Below, in pieces: positions 8,691 through 17,315 of a stretch of 64,000 nucleotides of DNA; positions within the stretch are counted from its first letter, which is position 1, and the number at the start of each line of letters is the position of its first letter. The stretch is from the NCBI GenBank assembly GCA_946413655.1, contig CAMKLO010000015.1, positions 1-64,000 on the forward strand, written 5' to 3'. The notes under the pieces were generated by a model that was not told where the DNA came from, made no database searches, and saw only the letters and a list, made by a program, of their open reading frames with translations. This DNA is from an uncultured Fibrobacter sp. Lineage in GTDB: Bacteria; Fibrobacterota; Fibrobacteria; Fibrobacterales; Fibrobacteraceae. A program made the translations under genes and the position numbers.

Positions 8691-9641
8691 TTACGCATTT
8701 GTCTTACCGTCCACCAACTTCTTGTCCAGCAGCGGGTAGATGCGGTTGAGTTCGAGGAGGCTTAACAATCTATCGAAATCGGCTGAGAATTTTTCGATGA
8801 ATTCTAGCCCTGGCAAATCGTTGTTTTTTGTAGATGTTTGGGGTGCTGCTTGCAGCAATCGCTTTTGAAGAAGCGATTCTAGGTTTCGCATCGTGAGCGT
8901 CATTCCGTACATGGAATGTTTTGTCTGCGCGGCAAGATCTGTTGTCTTGACGGCTATGTGCCCGTTCGGTTGTATTTCCCCTTTTTCGCGTGCAGCTTTA
9001 ACGAATGCTGAGAGTACGGCTTGCTCTGTAAGCGATAGAATGTAGTGCGAAGTATTCTTGTAGATGGCTCTCAGCCGGAGCGTGTCGTAAAGGAGTTCGA
9101 TGAGTTTTTCGTTTTCGATTGTGAACGATTCGGCTTGCAAGCGGATTAGCTTAAAATCTTGTAAAATGAGTAATAGTTTGTATGTTTCGATTGAAGATAA
9201 ATTTGAAAAATTCTTTAGCTCGTTCTTGATTGTTTTTAAGCTGATTAATTTATCTTCGGATTTTGCGAGAATGAATAAAAGTGACGGAAACGATGTAATA
9301 AATTCTTTCTTGCGCTTGTTTTCTTTGGCAATGCGGTTGCGTTGCGTCAAAAAGGAAATGATGGATTTCATCCAAATAGGCTGTTTGGCCATCGTTTCCT
9401 GAAATAAACTTTGCGGAATGACTTCGATTTCGCAGTCTTCTTCGGCGCGTACCGTATATTCTAGGGGTTCGCCTTCGACAAGACTCATTTCGCCGAATGT
9501 GGAACCCGGTCCTAGATTCTTTGTCTGGATATCGTTTTGTTCGTCCTTGTATGTGGCGACAAGGGTTCCTTTTTTGACGATGTAGAAGGAGTGGGGAGTG
9601 TCTCCTTGCATACAAAGAATTTTTCCGGCTGCGATTTCCAT
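8691..9641 (-). CDS. cyclic-nucleotide-binding-domain protein
   Basis: The first 110 of 316 residues form a cNMP-binding (Crp/Fnr-type) fold with SFYIVKKGTLVATY, LGPGSTFGEMSLVEGEP and YTVRAEEDCEIEVIP. The GEMSLVEGEP loop resembles the phosphate-binding cassette, but the arginine that usually contacts the cyclic phosphate is not evident. The rest is helical, with no clear helix-turn-helix, so a DNA-binding role is unproven. Its ATG overlaps the stop of the upstream gene as TAATG, pointing to translational coupling with a related protein. Confidence 0.7.
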   Translation of the reverse strand: MEIAAGKILCMQGDTPHSFYIVKKGTLVATYKDEQNDIQTKNLGPGSTFGEMSLVEGEPLEYTVRAEEDCEIEVIPQSLFQETMAKQPIWMKSIISFLTQRNRIAKENKRKKEFITSFPSLLFILAKSEDKLISLKTIKNELKNFSNLSSIETYKLLLILQDFKLIRLQAESFTIENEKLIELLYDTLRLRAIYKNTSHYILSLTEQAVLSAFVKAAREKGEIQPNGHIAVKTTDLAAQTKHSMYGMTLTMRNLESLLQKRLLQAAPQTSTKNNDLPGLEFIEKFSADFDRLLSLLELNRIYPLLDKKLVDGKTNA

Positions 9642-10543
9642 TAGACTGTCCCCTTGATGTTTTGTGCGTACTTTAAAGCCGTTTCATAGTAGTTTATTTT
9701 TTTCAAATCAAGAGAAAGAAGATGATTCCCTTTTTCGGTAAACCACTCGAATTGCTGTATTTGGAGCCAGTCGGCGACATTTATTGGAAGATTGCGCTCC
9801 TTGAAAAAGGAAATCCAGTCCGTTGCATCCTTAGAGGTGCCGTTTTCTAAGGTCGAAAGCAACACGAGAATTCTTTTTTGCTGGAGCGTGAGACAAAACG
9901 GTCCCCAAGGTTTGTCCAAGTCCTTTGCTTTCTGGTAATCGGAGAATATTCCGAGAAGGTATGGGTTTGGAACGGAAAGACAGGTCTTGTCGCCGTGAAA
10001 AACAACCAACTTGCGACGAATAAGTGCCTTTAGTGCTTCTGATGCCGCTGGTATGGGGGTCTTGGTAAGCCAGGAAAATTCTTGTAGCAGTGCTTTTGTC
10101 TGCAAGAAATCGTCGCTTTTGTAAAATTTGCAGAATGATGCGAGGCTTGCAAGTACGTTGTCTGTCTTTGCCGAGCGGATGGAGTCGTTGATTTTTCGTG
10201 TTCTTGCGGAAATTGCCTTGATAACGGCCAAAAGCCATACGGGAAGGCTCTTTAGCTCGGATTCCAAGCACTCATTGTTGATAATTGTGATGGAAGAATC
10301 AACTGTAGCTTGGAATATGTAGCGGACGCTCTCGCGTTCGAGCAGGGCGCCTACGCCTACGAGATTTCCTGGAAGGATCTTGAAAACGACCTTGTTTGAC
10401 TTCGGGTCGAGCGCGACGAGTTCACCCTCGTTCAAAAGGATGATTTTCTTGTCTTTGTCCTCGGGTGAGGATACAACAAAACCCGCCTTCACGCAGAGTT
10501 GCGTGGGCGGGATAATTTTTTTTCGGGAATCCCGCGTAATCAT
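9641..10543 (-). CDS. divergent cyclic-nucleotide-binding-like protein
   Basis: This 300-residue protein has an N-terminal region (about residues 15-110) with the strand pattern of a cNMP-binding domain (IILLNEGELVALDP, LPGNLVGVGALLERES, QATVDSSITII) but lacks a recognisable phosphate-binding cassette. It may therefore sense nothing or another ligand. The C-terminal half is helical with a possible winged-helix-like stretch near residues 150-200. It lies 29 bases after rplS and overlaps the next gene. The two are probably ancient paralogues that act together. Confidence 0.6.
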   Translation of the reverse strand: MITRDSRKKIIPPTQLCVKAGFVVSSPEDKDKKIILLNEGELVALDPKSNKVVFKILPGNLVGVGALLERESVRYIFQATVDSSITIINNECLESELKSLPVWLLAVIKAISARTRKINDSIRSAKTDNVLASLASFCKFYKSDDFLQTKALLQEFSWLTKTPIPAASEALKALIRRKLVVFHGDKTCLSVPNPYLLGIFSDYQKAKDLDKPWGPFCLTLQQKRILVLLSTLENGTSKDATDWISFFKERNLPINVADWLQIQQFEWFTEKGNHLLSLDLKKINYYETALKYAQNIKGTV

Positions 10544-10572
10544 CGGGAATTACCGCCTTGAAGTCCGGCTAA

Positions 10573-10920
10573 TTAAGCCTGACGTTCTTCGATACGTGCA
10601 GCCTTACCGCGGAGGTCGCGCATGTAGTAAATGCGAGCCTGGTGGACCTTGCCGCTGCGTTCGACAACGATGGAATCGATACGCGGGGAGTTGACCGGGA
10701 AGATACGTTCGACAGCCACGGAACCAGACATCTTGCGGACCGTGATGGACTTGCCGATGCCGGAGTTCTTCTGCTGAATAACGACGCCCTTGAACGGCTG
10801 GATACGTTCCTTGGTACCTTCGATAACCTTGACGTTAACGGTAACGGTATCGCCAGCGCGGAATGCCGGAAGGTCGGTCTTCAAATTTTCATTCTGGATT
10901 GCTTCAATGTTCAGGGACAT
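10573..10920 (-). CDS. rplS: 50S ribosomal protein L19
   Basis: L19 sits at the 30S-50S interface. The 115-residue sequence contains [26 protein letters not shown] and [15 protein letters not shown], all typical. The start at 10920 gives the standard N-terminus MSLNIEAIQ, preceded by GAGGTACACATT. It follows trmD in the classic rimM-trmD-rplS order and has its own candidate promoter inside the end of trmD. Confidence 0.97.
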   Translation of the reverse strand: MSLNIEAIQNENLKTDLPAFRAGDTVTVNVKVIEGTKERIQPFKGVVIQQKNSGIGKSITVRKMSGSVAVERIFPVNSPRIDSIVVERSGKVHQARIYYMRDLRGKAARIEERQA

Positions 10921-10936
10921 AATGTGTACCTCGTTA

Positions 10937-11641
10937 TTATTTGTCGCCAAATGTAGTATTTTTTTCAAAGTTTTTAAAGATGTCGGGGCGTCTTTCTTTC
11001 GTTCTTTTTAACGATTCTTGGCGTCTCCACTCTGAAATGTTCTTGTGATGGCCCGAAAGCAGCACTTCGGGCACCTTTTTTCCTTCGAATTCCTCGGGTC
11101 GGGTATATACCGGCCAGCCCAAAACGCCTTGTGCGAAGGAGTCGGTTTCGCCGGATTCCTTGTGGCCGAGAGCCCCGTCCAAGAGACGCACTACTGCGTC
11201 CGTGACGAGCATCGCCGGAAGTTCGCCACCGCTCACGACAAAATCTCCGATGGAAATTTCCATATCGACTTCGCTTTGGCGGATACGGTCATCGATTCCC
11301 TTGTAATGTCCGCAGACTAAAACAAGGTGGTTTTCTTGCGAGAGTTCCTTTGCAATCTTGTGGGTGAAGGGGACGCCATCTGCCGTGAGGTAGATGACTT
11401 TTCCGCCGTCTTCCTTGACGCCCGTGCTGCGAATCGCCTTCGCAAGCGGTTCGGGTCGGAGAACCATGCCCGGTTCGCCACCGTACGGAACATCATCGAC
11501 CTGCCCGTAATCGTTGATGGCGAAGTCGCGCAGATAAACTGTATTGAACTCGAACAAGCCTTTTGCCTGGGCGCGGCCCATGATAGAACTCTTCATGGGG
11601 GCGAACATTTCGGGGAAGATGGTAATGCAGTCGATTTTCAT
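10937..11641 (-). CDS. trmD: tRNA (guanine-N1)-methyltransferase TrmD
   Basis: TrmD methylates G37 of several tRNAs using S-adenosylmethionine through a deep-knot fold. The 234-residue protein starts [13 protein letters not shown] and shows [25 protein letters not shown] and [14 protein letters not shown], which surround the cofactor knot. The start at 11641 has GGAGGAA upstream and overlaps the rimM stop as ATGA; the longer frame to 11722 is only rimM in another frame. Confidence 0.97.
   Translation of the reverse strand: MKIDCITIFPEMFAPMKSSIMGRAQAKGLFEFNTVYLRDFAINDYGQVDDVPYGGEPGMVLRPEPLAKAIRSTGVKEDGGKVIYLTADGVPFTHKIAKELSQENHLVLVCGHYKGIDDRIRQSEVDMEISIGDFVVSGGELPAMLVTDAVVRLLDGALGHKESGETDSFAQGVLGWPVYTRPEEFEGKKVPEVLLSGHHKNISEWRRQESLKRTKERRPDIFKNFEKNTTFGDK
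10948..10978 (-). promoter_or_regulatory. candidate promoter for rplS (TTTA-N19-TACATTTG)
   Basis: On the minus strand TTTA (10978-10975) is followed after exactly 19 bases by TACATTTG (10955-10948). This fits the Bacteroidetes-type layout of a TTTG-like -33 box and a TAnnTTTG -7 box. It would give an independent rplS transcript with a leader of about 25 bases. Confidence 0.5.
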
Positions 11642-12195
11642 CGTTCCTCCGGGCAAAGGGATTTTAAATATTCGCTGTCGCAAACAATGAACTTTCCTTC
11701 GTCGTTGATTTCCTTGACGCAATCGTCAATCCAAGGGGCGAGGATGGACTTGCTGCTGAATTCGGATTGCGCTGCAAGGTCGAACTTGATGAGGAACGCA
11801 TCGACTGTCATCAGTTCTTGCACTTCGAGGACTTCGCCGATATCGCGGCCGTCTTCGGTGTGGACGCGGAAACCTTCCAAATCGTCAAGATAATATTCGC
11901 CTTCGGGGAGCGGGAGACGTTCGGATTCGGGAATCATGACGTCGCCGTTGACGAGTGGAGTTAGCGCTTCCGGAGTGTCAAAACCCTTGAATTTCAGTAG
12001 CCAGAGGTTGTTCGCCTGCTTGGCATCTTCGAGGGTGAGTTCCAAAATCTCGCCGTTCTTCTTTTGAACACGCACGTCCTTGAGGCTGTTGCAGCGCGTC
12101 AAGTCGTGGGTCAGGGGCATCGCTTTGATGTACCCTTTGACGCCATGCGCACGCATGAGCTGGCAGACGGTGATGTATTCTTGAGAATCAGGCAT
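11638..12195 (-). CDS. rimM: 16S rRNA processing protein RimM
   Basis: RimM binds S19 and helps mature the 30S head. The 185-residue protein has the N-terminal ITVCQLMRAHGVKGYIKA region and a C-terminal PRC-barrel (GEYYLDDLEGFRVHTEDG, IGEVLEVQELMTVDAFLI). It is coupled to trmD by ATGA. About 17 extra residues (SEFSSKSILAPWIDD region) modestly lengthen the C-terminal barrel. Confidence 0.94.
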   Translation of the reverse strand: MPDSQEYITVCQLMRAHGVKGYIKAMPLTHDLTRCNSLKDVRVQKKNGEILELTLEDAKQANNLWLLKFKGFDTPEALTPLVNGDVMIPESERLPLPEGEYYLDDLEGFRVHTEDGRDIGEVLEVQELMTVDAFLIKFDLAAQSEFSSKSILAPWIDDCVKEINDEGKFIVCDSEYLKSLCPEER

Positions 12196-12305
12196 ATTTA
12201 GACGATAAATGCGTAAGGCGAATATCGCGGCAAAAACTTGTTTTTGACATGATTGAGCCTAGCATTTAGCACGAAGTGCAAAGACGAGAGAAAGTTATTG
12301 TTAAA

Positions 12306-12336
12306 GAAAAAAGTCCCGTGCATGCGGCACGAGACT
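12306..12336 (-). terminator. intrinsic terminator after rpsP
   Basis: Read on the minus strand, a GTCTCGTGC / GCACGGGAC hairpin with one mismatch (12313-12335) is followed by six T residues. It lies 18 bases after the rpsP stop and separates rpsP from rimM-trmD-rplS. Confidence 0.75.
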
Positions 12337-12353
12337 CTTTGTTAAAGGCGTGA

Positions 12354-12767
12354 TTAAGCCTGAGCTTCTTCAGCGGCCGGAGCTTCAGCAGCAGCCTTGG
12401 CAGCCTTTTCGGCTTCGAGGCGAGCCTGAGCCTTCGGGCTCAACTTGCGCTGCTTGGACTTGATGTCGCGAGCCTTCGGAGCCTTGCCTTCGATAGAGCG
12501 GTTAGCCTTGAGTTCGTGGAACAAGTCAGAAATGCCAGTCTTCTTGAGGAGAGACTTGACGGTGTCGGACGGCTGGGCGCCGACGGAGAGCCACTTGAGA
12601 ACCTTTTCCTGTTCGAAGCGGATTTCCGGCTGCTTGAGGTTCGGGTTGAAGAAACCGACCTGTTCGATAAAGCTATCATCGCGTGCCTTGCGGTTGTCGA
12701 TAACGACGACGCGGTAGATCGGGTTGTGACGCTTGCCGAAGCGGGCGAGACGGATAACAGTTGCCAT
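12354..12767 (-). CDS. rpsP: 30S ribosomal protein S16
   Basis: S16 is an assembly protein of the 30S body. The N-terminal 80 residues are canonical (VIRLARFGKRHNPIYRVVV, RKARDDSFIEQVGFFNP). The 137-residue protein carries a long Lys- and Ala-rich tail ending EAPAAEEAQA, longer than in E. coli. The ATG at 12767 has AGAGG upstream. A candidate promoter lies about 57 bases further upstream. Confidence 0.97.
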   Translation of the reverse strand: MATVIRLARFGKRHNPIYRVVVIDNRKARDDSFIEQVGFFNPNLKQPEIRFEQEKVLKWLSVGAQPSDTVKSLLKKTGISDLFHELKANRSIEGKAPKARDIKSKQRKLSPKAQARLEAEKAAKAAAEAPAAEEAQA

Positions 12768-12823
12768 TTTATACCTCTTTATGGGGTTTTCCCGATTTTT
12801 CGGGGTTTTTGTTCTTTTGATGC

Positions 12824-12854
12824 CAAATATAGCAAACTTACTTTTGTGTGTAAA
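12824..12854 (-). promoter_or_regulatory. candidate promoter for rpsP (TTTA-N19-TATATTTG)
   Basis: On the minus strand TTTA (12854-12851) and TATATTTG (12831-12824) are separated by exactly 19 bases. The spacing equals that before rplS. The predicted leader, about 50 bases, contains a CCCCGAAAAATCGGGG hairpin that could be regulatory. Confidence 0.5.
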
Positions 12855-12980
12855 GGACGGCAATGTAAAAAAATCCGTTGTTTACTTATAAAGTAATTTG
12901 TTAATTCTCGTGCGAATTTCAAAAAATGGCGAAATTAGACTAAAAACGAAGATTTTTTAATGATTTTCAACTTTCATCCA

Positions 12981-13022
12981 AATTGAAAAAGACCCCGACA
13001 GAACCGGGGCCTCTTTCAATTT
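12981..13022. terminator. bidirectional intrinsic terminator downstream of glnA
   Basis: A long stem pairs AATTGAAAAAGACCCCG with CGGGGCCTCTTTCAATT, flanked by T-rich sequence in both directions. It lies about 40 bases past the glutamine synthetase stop. Confidence 0.85.
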
Positions 13023-13061
13023 TTTTACCTTACGTAACGGGAATTCTCGCTTCGCAGGGCT

Positions 13062-14561
13062 TTAGCCGCAGTAGAAGTAAGTCTTCACGAGCTTCTGCAT
13101 GGCGGTCTTGGACTTCGTGACCTGGGCGCGGAGCGTCTTGTCCTTGAAGGCCTTGAGCTGGTCGATGATGCCGTCGATCATGGCGGGGCTGAACACGCCG
13201 AATTCCTCATAGACCTTGCGTTGCTTGGCAAGACAGTCGGCGCTGGCCCAACAGCTGTCCGGCAGCGTGTCGAGCTTGCTCAACAGCTTCGCGTTTTCCT
13301 TCTTGTGGATGTTCACGTTCACGTAGGTCTGTTCGGCCACCTTCAGGCCGTCCTTGAGGGAGAGACCGTAGCGGCAGGCCACACAGAGGCCGGCCATGAG
13401 CAGATAGACGTTGGCACTGGCGTCCGGGGAACGCATTTCTACGGTCTGCTTCTGGTGCGTGTCGTAGCTTGAACCCTTTTCGTTCGGGTTCGCAATCTTG
13501 CAGAGGTCGGTCTTCGAAGCCCATCCAAGCGGTACGCGTACGAGCACGGAACGGTTGCGGTCGCCCCAGCAAACGTTGGTCGGGGCTTCCTGATGGGGCA
13601 CGAGGCGCAGGTAAGATGTCGGGTTCTGGTTGCCAAACGCGGTGATGGACGGGGCGAGCTTCATCATGCCGGCGATGGCGCGTCGAGCGGTTTCGCTGAT
13701 GACGCCGTCCTTGAGCATCTGGTTGTTGCCGTCTTTCATGATGCGCATGTGGATGTGCAGGCCCGAACCGGCCTTGCCCACGGTAATCTTCGGGGCGAAC
13801 GTCACGTCGAGGCCGAGCTGTGCGCCGAGGTTACGGATCATCCATTTGGCGATAGTGAGCTGGTTGGCGGCGTCTTCAGCCGGGCAGGGGAGGAATTCGA
13901 TTTCGTTCTGCTCGAAGAGCTTGCCGTCTTGTGTGAAGTTTCCGACTTCGCTGTGGCCGTACTTGATCTGGCCGCCCGCCTGTGCGATGTAGAGCATGCA
14001 TTTTTGGCGGAATTCGTTGAACTTCGCGAACGGGGCGGATTCGTGGTACCCCCTCTGGTCAACTGCCGGAAATGCGCCCGGGTCGTCGGCAATCACGTAG
14101 TATTCCAGTTCGCCCATGGCCTGGAATTCCATGCCGGTCTCTTTCTTGAAGGCTTCGCATGCCTTGTGGAGCGTGTATTCTGGGGAAGATTCCAGCGGCT
14201 GTCCGTCCTTGTTGAAGAAACTGCAGAGCAGGCAGAGGGTGGGGAGGCTTGCAAACGGGTCCATGAATGCGGACGAGAATTTCGGCACAACGTAAAGGTC
14301 GGAGGAGGAGGCCTCGATGTAGCTGAACAGCGAGGATCCGTCAACGCGTTCGCCGCAGCTGAGAATTTCATCCAAATAGTCGGCGTCATTCACGACGAAG
14401 TTGAGTGTTTTGAGGCGGCCGTCGCCGCCGGCGTACATGAAGTTCACATGACGGATGTTATTGTCGCGAATGAATTTTTTGATGTCTTCCTTGGTGAATT
14501 TTTCGCGGGGCTTCTTGAGAGCGGTGACGAGTGCGTTTGCAGACAGGTCGATTGTAGCCAT
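13062..14561 (-). CDS. glnA: glutamine synthetase (type I-like)
   Basis: The enzyme makes glutamine from glutamate, ammonia and ATP. The 499-residue protein has metal and ATP residues in MGELEYYV and the SEVGNFTQDG/NEIEF region, the GSGLHIHM loop, and the substrate segment SYLRLVPHQEAPTNVCWGDRNRS. A KQTVEMRSPDASANVYL block follows. The usual adenylylation motif of enteric GlnA (NLYDLP) is not seen, so control by adenylylation is unlikely. AAGGAG precedes the ATG. It stands alone with its own terminator. Confidence 0.9.
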   Translation of the reverse strand: MATIDLSANALVTALKKPREKFTKEDIKKFIRDNNIRHVNFMYAGGDGRLKTLNFVVNDADYLDEILSCGERVDGSSLFSYIEASSSDLYVVPKFSSAFMDPFASLPTLCLLCSFFNKDGQPLESSPEYTLHKACEAFKKETGMEFQAMGELEYYVIADDPGAFPAVDQRGYHESAPFAKFNEFRQKCMLYIAQAGGQIKYGHSEVGNFTQDGKLFEQNEIEFLPCPAEDAANQLTIAKWMIRNLGAQLGLDVTFAPKITVGKAGSGLHIHMRIMKDGNNQMLKDGVISETARRAIAGMMKLAPSITAFGNQNPTSYLRLVPHQEAPTNVCWGDRNRSVLVRVPLGWASKTDLCKIANPNEKGSSYDTHQKQTVEMRSPDASANVYLLMAGLCVACRYGLSLKDGLKVAEQTYVNVNIHKKENAKLLSKLDTLPDSCWASADCLAKQRKVYEEFGVFSPAMIDGIIDQLKAFKDKTLRAQVTKSKTAMQKLVKTYFYCG

Positions 14562-14735
14562 TTTTCTCCTTTTGGTTATTTTACAATTTTTGAAAATATT
14601 TCTTGCTACAATCTATCATTTTTATTACAAAAAGGCGAAAAACTTTGTGAAAATATATTCACAAAGTGTAAAATTCTCATTTTCCGTTGTGTTTCTGGCG
14701 TCTAATGGACCAAGTTTTTGCAATTATTCGGTTTA

Positions 14736-15470
14736 TTAATATGATATTGGCTCGATTTGTGGGCGAATTCTGCATGCTTCGATGGTTTTCGTGGCAAATT
14801 GATTCCAGTAAGAGTCGATGTAATTGTAAGTGTAATGGATAGTAAAGTATTGTCTCGAATTGGCGGAGCCGTTGTCCTGAGACGGGCTTGGCTGTACCAC
14901 TATATTGCAAGCGATTGTGTTTTCTGTATCTTCCGTGATGTCTCCGAATTCGGCTTTGCAAGATTCCTTGAATTGTGTTTTGGATTGCGCGAACATTTCG
15001 GTGTTGAACCACGGGTTGGTCCATTTTTTCCTGATGGTGTTGTTGTGCAAGTAAACGGAATAAAAAATGGTGTCCTGGTATGTTTCGCATGCAATCACAT
15101 CGGAATTGCCATTATAGAAATCGAATGCGGTTCCGTTTTCTAACTGGATTCGATTGGGCAAGCACCACAAGGGATTTTCGGGGTAGTCCGGATTTTCTGC
15201 ACACCAATAATCTACGGTGATATCGTTGCTTATCGGGTTGCCGTTCAACCAGCTTTCGAGTGTTTCTTCGGTTTCGGCAGGAATCGAAAATATTGGTGGA
15301 GTGTATGTCGAGTCTGAGGGGGTGAGGTGGATTTGCGCATTCGGCCCACTTGACGTTTGGGCGACGGTTGCTTCCGGTGCTGTCGATGGACTTGACGAGC
15401 ACGCGGCGAACGCGAATGCTACTGCGGCTCCGATGATTGTTCCTGTGATTGATTTGGTGATGGTTTTCAT
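14736..15470 (-). CDS. hypothetical lipoprotein, paralogue of the next upstream gene
   Basis: The 244-residue protein has a lipoprotein signal ending FAFAAC and a Ser/Thr-rich start of the mature chain. Cysteines recur in pairs (DYWCAENP...LWCLPN, CETYQD, CKAEFGD, IACNIVV, EACRIRP), suggesting disulfide bonds. Its last 110 residues align with those of the lipoprotein at 15561-16238, both ending in a Y-x-D-x2-W...I-x2-CR pattern. I recognise no family. AAGGAG is seen before the ATG. Confidence 0.7.
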   Translation of the reverse strand: MKTITKSITGTIIGAAVAFAFAACSSSPSTAPEATVAQTSSGPNAQIHLTPSDSTYTPPIFSIPAETEETLESWLNGNPISNDITVDYWCAENPDYPENPLWCLPNRIQLENGTAFDFYNGNSDVIACETYQDTIFYSVYLHNNTIRKKWTNPWFNTEMFAQSKTQFKESCKAEFGDITEDTENTIACNIVVQPSPSQDNGSANSRQYFTIHYTYNYIDSYWNQFATKTIEACRIRPQIEPISY

Positions 15471-15560
15471 GTTTTTCTCCTTTTTTAAGAATAAGTCTTA
15501 CAACGAGTCAGAATAGATTTCTGACACTTTTCATTTTTAATTTTTCATTTTTAATTTTTT

Positions 15561-16238
15561 TTATTCTCTACAAATTTTTATAATCTGCGTTCCGTATTTT
15601 TTCCAGTTCGGGTCGGTGTATTGTATGGCGTTATTCTCGACTAGGTTTTCTTTAGTCGGTGCTATTTTGCAGCTGTAGCTTTGTTGCCCGTCAGTGATGC
15701 CTTCTGTTTCTGTAATGAAATTTCCGTGTTCATGAATGCAGTCGGCCTCGAAATCCATTGCAATTGATGTTGCCGAGGTATCGGGAATTGTGAAATTTTT
15801 TTGTATAAGCGAACTCGAAACTTGGACCATGTATGCGAACCATGTTTTATCAGTTTCGCAACTGAGCGAAGCGAAATGATCAATTTCTAATTGTCGTAAT
15901 ATTCCGTGTTCGGTCTTTACTCCTGCGAGTAAACTTGTATGTTGTGCTGATGTGTCAGGATTGATGATTATATCGTAAAGGTGGCTGGAGGATGGGGGGA
16001 GAATGGTCGTTTTCGAATCGACAGTGAATGTTTTTTCGCCTTGGAACCAGATGGCGGATGCACTGTCGATGGCTGCGTCGATTTTTGCGGTAATAGCGTT
16101 TGGCTGCTCATCGGTTCCTGCGGTGTTGTCGTTTCCGCAGGCGGCGAGGGTGGTGACCGTGACTAGCGTGAATGCTACTGAAAAAAGACTTGCAAATGCG
16201 GCAACCACGAGGGACTTTATTTTGTTCATAGACTTCAT
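15561..16238 (-). CDS. hypothetical lipoprotein next to a TIGR02147 protein
   Basis: The signal peptide is long (about 34 residues) and ends TTLAAC, a good lipobox. The 225-residue protein shares with the downstream lipoprotein a conserved cysteine set (SCETDK, DCIHEHGN, SCKIAP, KICRE). The ATG at 16238 has AGGAGAT at the right spacing. It starts 11 bases after the TIGR02147 gene, so the two are probably one transcript. Confidence 0.72.
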   Translation of the reverse strand: MKSMNKIKSLVVAAFASLFSVAFTLVTVTTLAACGNDNTAGTDEQPNAITAKIDAAIDSASAIWFQGEKTFTVDSKTTILPPSSSHLYDIIINPDTSAQHTSLLAGVKTEHGILRQLEIDHFASLSCETDKTWFAYMVQVSSSLIQKNFTIPDTSATSIAMDFEADCIHEHGNFITETEGITDGQQSYSCKIAPTKENLVENNAIQYTDPNWKKYGTQIIKICRE

Positions 16239-16249
16239 GGTCGTATCTC

Positions 16250-17062
16250 CTATACTTTGTCCGTGAGCGGGAAGAGCTGCAAGTTGAGACGATAAACTTG
16301 GTCGATTTTCTTGCATTCGTTGGCGAGGGTGATGACGCGTTTGCGGCAGTTGTTCACTTCTTCGGAAATGCGGGCGAAAGTCGGTGCGTCGATACCCATT
16401 GTGACTCCTGAAATGTTGCGGTCTTTCACGTCGATTTTATCGATGGCTTCTTTTGCTAGGTCGCTCATTTCGCGGTGCATGGCGCGGAGCGCGAGCGGAA
16501 TCGCCTCGGACGAACCGGTGATGGCCTTGTCCGTTTGCTGGTACGTGTTTTCGGCGGTTTCCTTGAGGAATTTCGCTTTGGTGAGCATGGCGAGCGAATC
16601 ACGGACTTGCTGCGCCGTGAAAGCGTGCTTGATTTTTTTTGCAATTTCAAGCGGGAGGGCGCCTGGCATGAGCGGTGCGAGTTCTCGGACAATGGAATTC
16701 ACGGCGGATTCGTAATAGGCGAATGTGTCGGCGTCGATTACGCGTGCGCGCTGTTCTTTCGCAATGCGCGTGAGGTCCGCGAAAGCCGCCTTTTTCTTGT
16801 CGTCGTTTGTGGCGTTCCCGAATTCGACCATCTTTTCGAAGTACGTGAGTTCGAAGCCGGTGAGCTTCATTGCGGCGGCCACCCGCGGGAGCCCAACGCG
16901 GCTCAGCGAACTTTTCCCTTCGCATACAAGCTTGAGGTAAGATGGCGAAGCGAACCCGGCATCCTTCGAAAATTCGCGCCAGGTAAAGCCGAACTTCTTG
17001 CGTTCTTCGTAGAAGTCCTGCATGTAGCGGCGGTAATCTTGGTATTCGGTTATCGGTTTCAT
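16250..17062 (-). CDS. TIGR02147 family protein
   Basis: The 270-residue protein matches the Fibrobacter TIGR02147 family from its opening ITEYQDYRRYMQDFYEERK through FTWREFSKDAGFASPSYLKLV (a helix-turn-helix-like segment, residues 25-50) to the C-terminal ISGVTMGI and CRKRVITLA words. The N-terminal part resembles a small DNA-binding domain, so a regulatory role is plausible but untested. No signal peptide is present. It is followed closely by two related lipoproteins that may be its targets. Confidence 0.85.
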   Translation of the reverse strand: MKPITEYQDYRRYMQDFYEERKKFGFTWREFSKDAGFASPSYLKLVCEGKSSLSRVGLPRVAAAMKLTGFELTYFEKMVEFGNATNDDKKKAAFADLTRIAKEQRARVIDADTFAYYESAVNSIVRELAPLMPGALPLEIAKKIKHAFTAQQVRDSLAMLTKAKFLKETAENTYQQTDKAITGSSEAIPLALRAMHREMSDLAKEAIDKIDVKDRNISGVTMGIDAPTFARISEEVNNCRKRVITLANECKKIDQVYRLNLQLFPLTDKV

Positions 17063-17063
17063 G

Positions 17064-17110
17064 AGGCTAGGTGACAGGTATTAGGTGTTAGGTTTTAGGT
17101 ATAAAGTTTG
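17064..17110. repeat. GGTATTAGGTGTTAGG degenerate repeat
   Basis: GCTAGGTGACAGGTATTAGG and TGTTAGGTTTTAGGTAT lie directly upstream of the TIGR02147 start. The element belongs to the word-repeat family at 785, 5036 and 51000. The remaining AT-rich bases to 17275 show no gene. Confidence 0.5.
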
Positions 17111-17276
17111 GCCTTCACATGAAAAAATATAACGTTTTCTTTTGTGGAAGTCAATAGTTTGTGATACAAAAAATGTGATTTTTAACTAAAAACTAAAGAA
17201 AATTGATTACTTTTAAAATTTGTTTTCGTAAATGAAACAAAATCTTTTACGAATGATACAAGGGCTTTTTTGGGGA

Positions 17277-17303
17277 TAAAAAAATGCCCGCTCAGTGGCG
17301 GGC
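17277..17303 (-). terminator. intrinsic terminator of ffh
   Basis: GCCCGC (17286-17291) pairs with GCGGGC (17298-17303); on the minus strand the hairpin is followed by a T run, 12 bases after the ffh stop. Confidence 0.85.
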
Positions 17304-17315
17304 TTGAGAAGCTTT

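Noticed and set aside
13593..14705. Long plus-strand open frame of about 370 codons
   Set aside because: It lies antisense to glutamine synthetase and its protein has no family features; the frame is a by-product of codon use.
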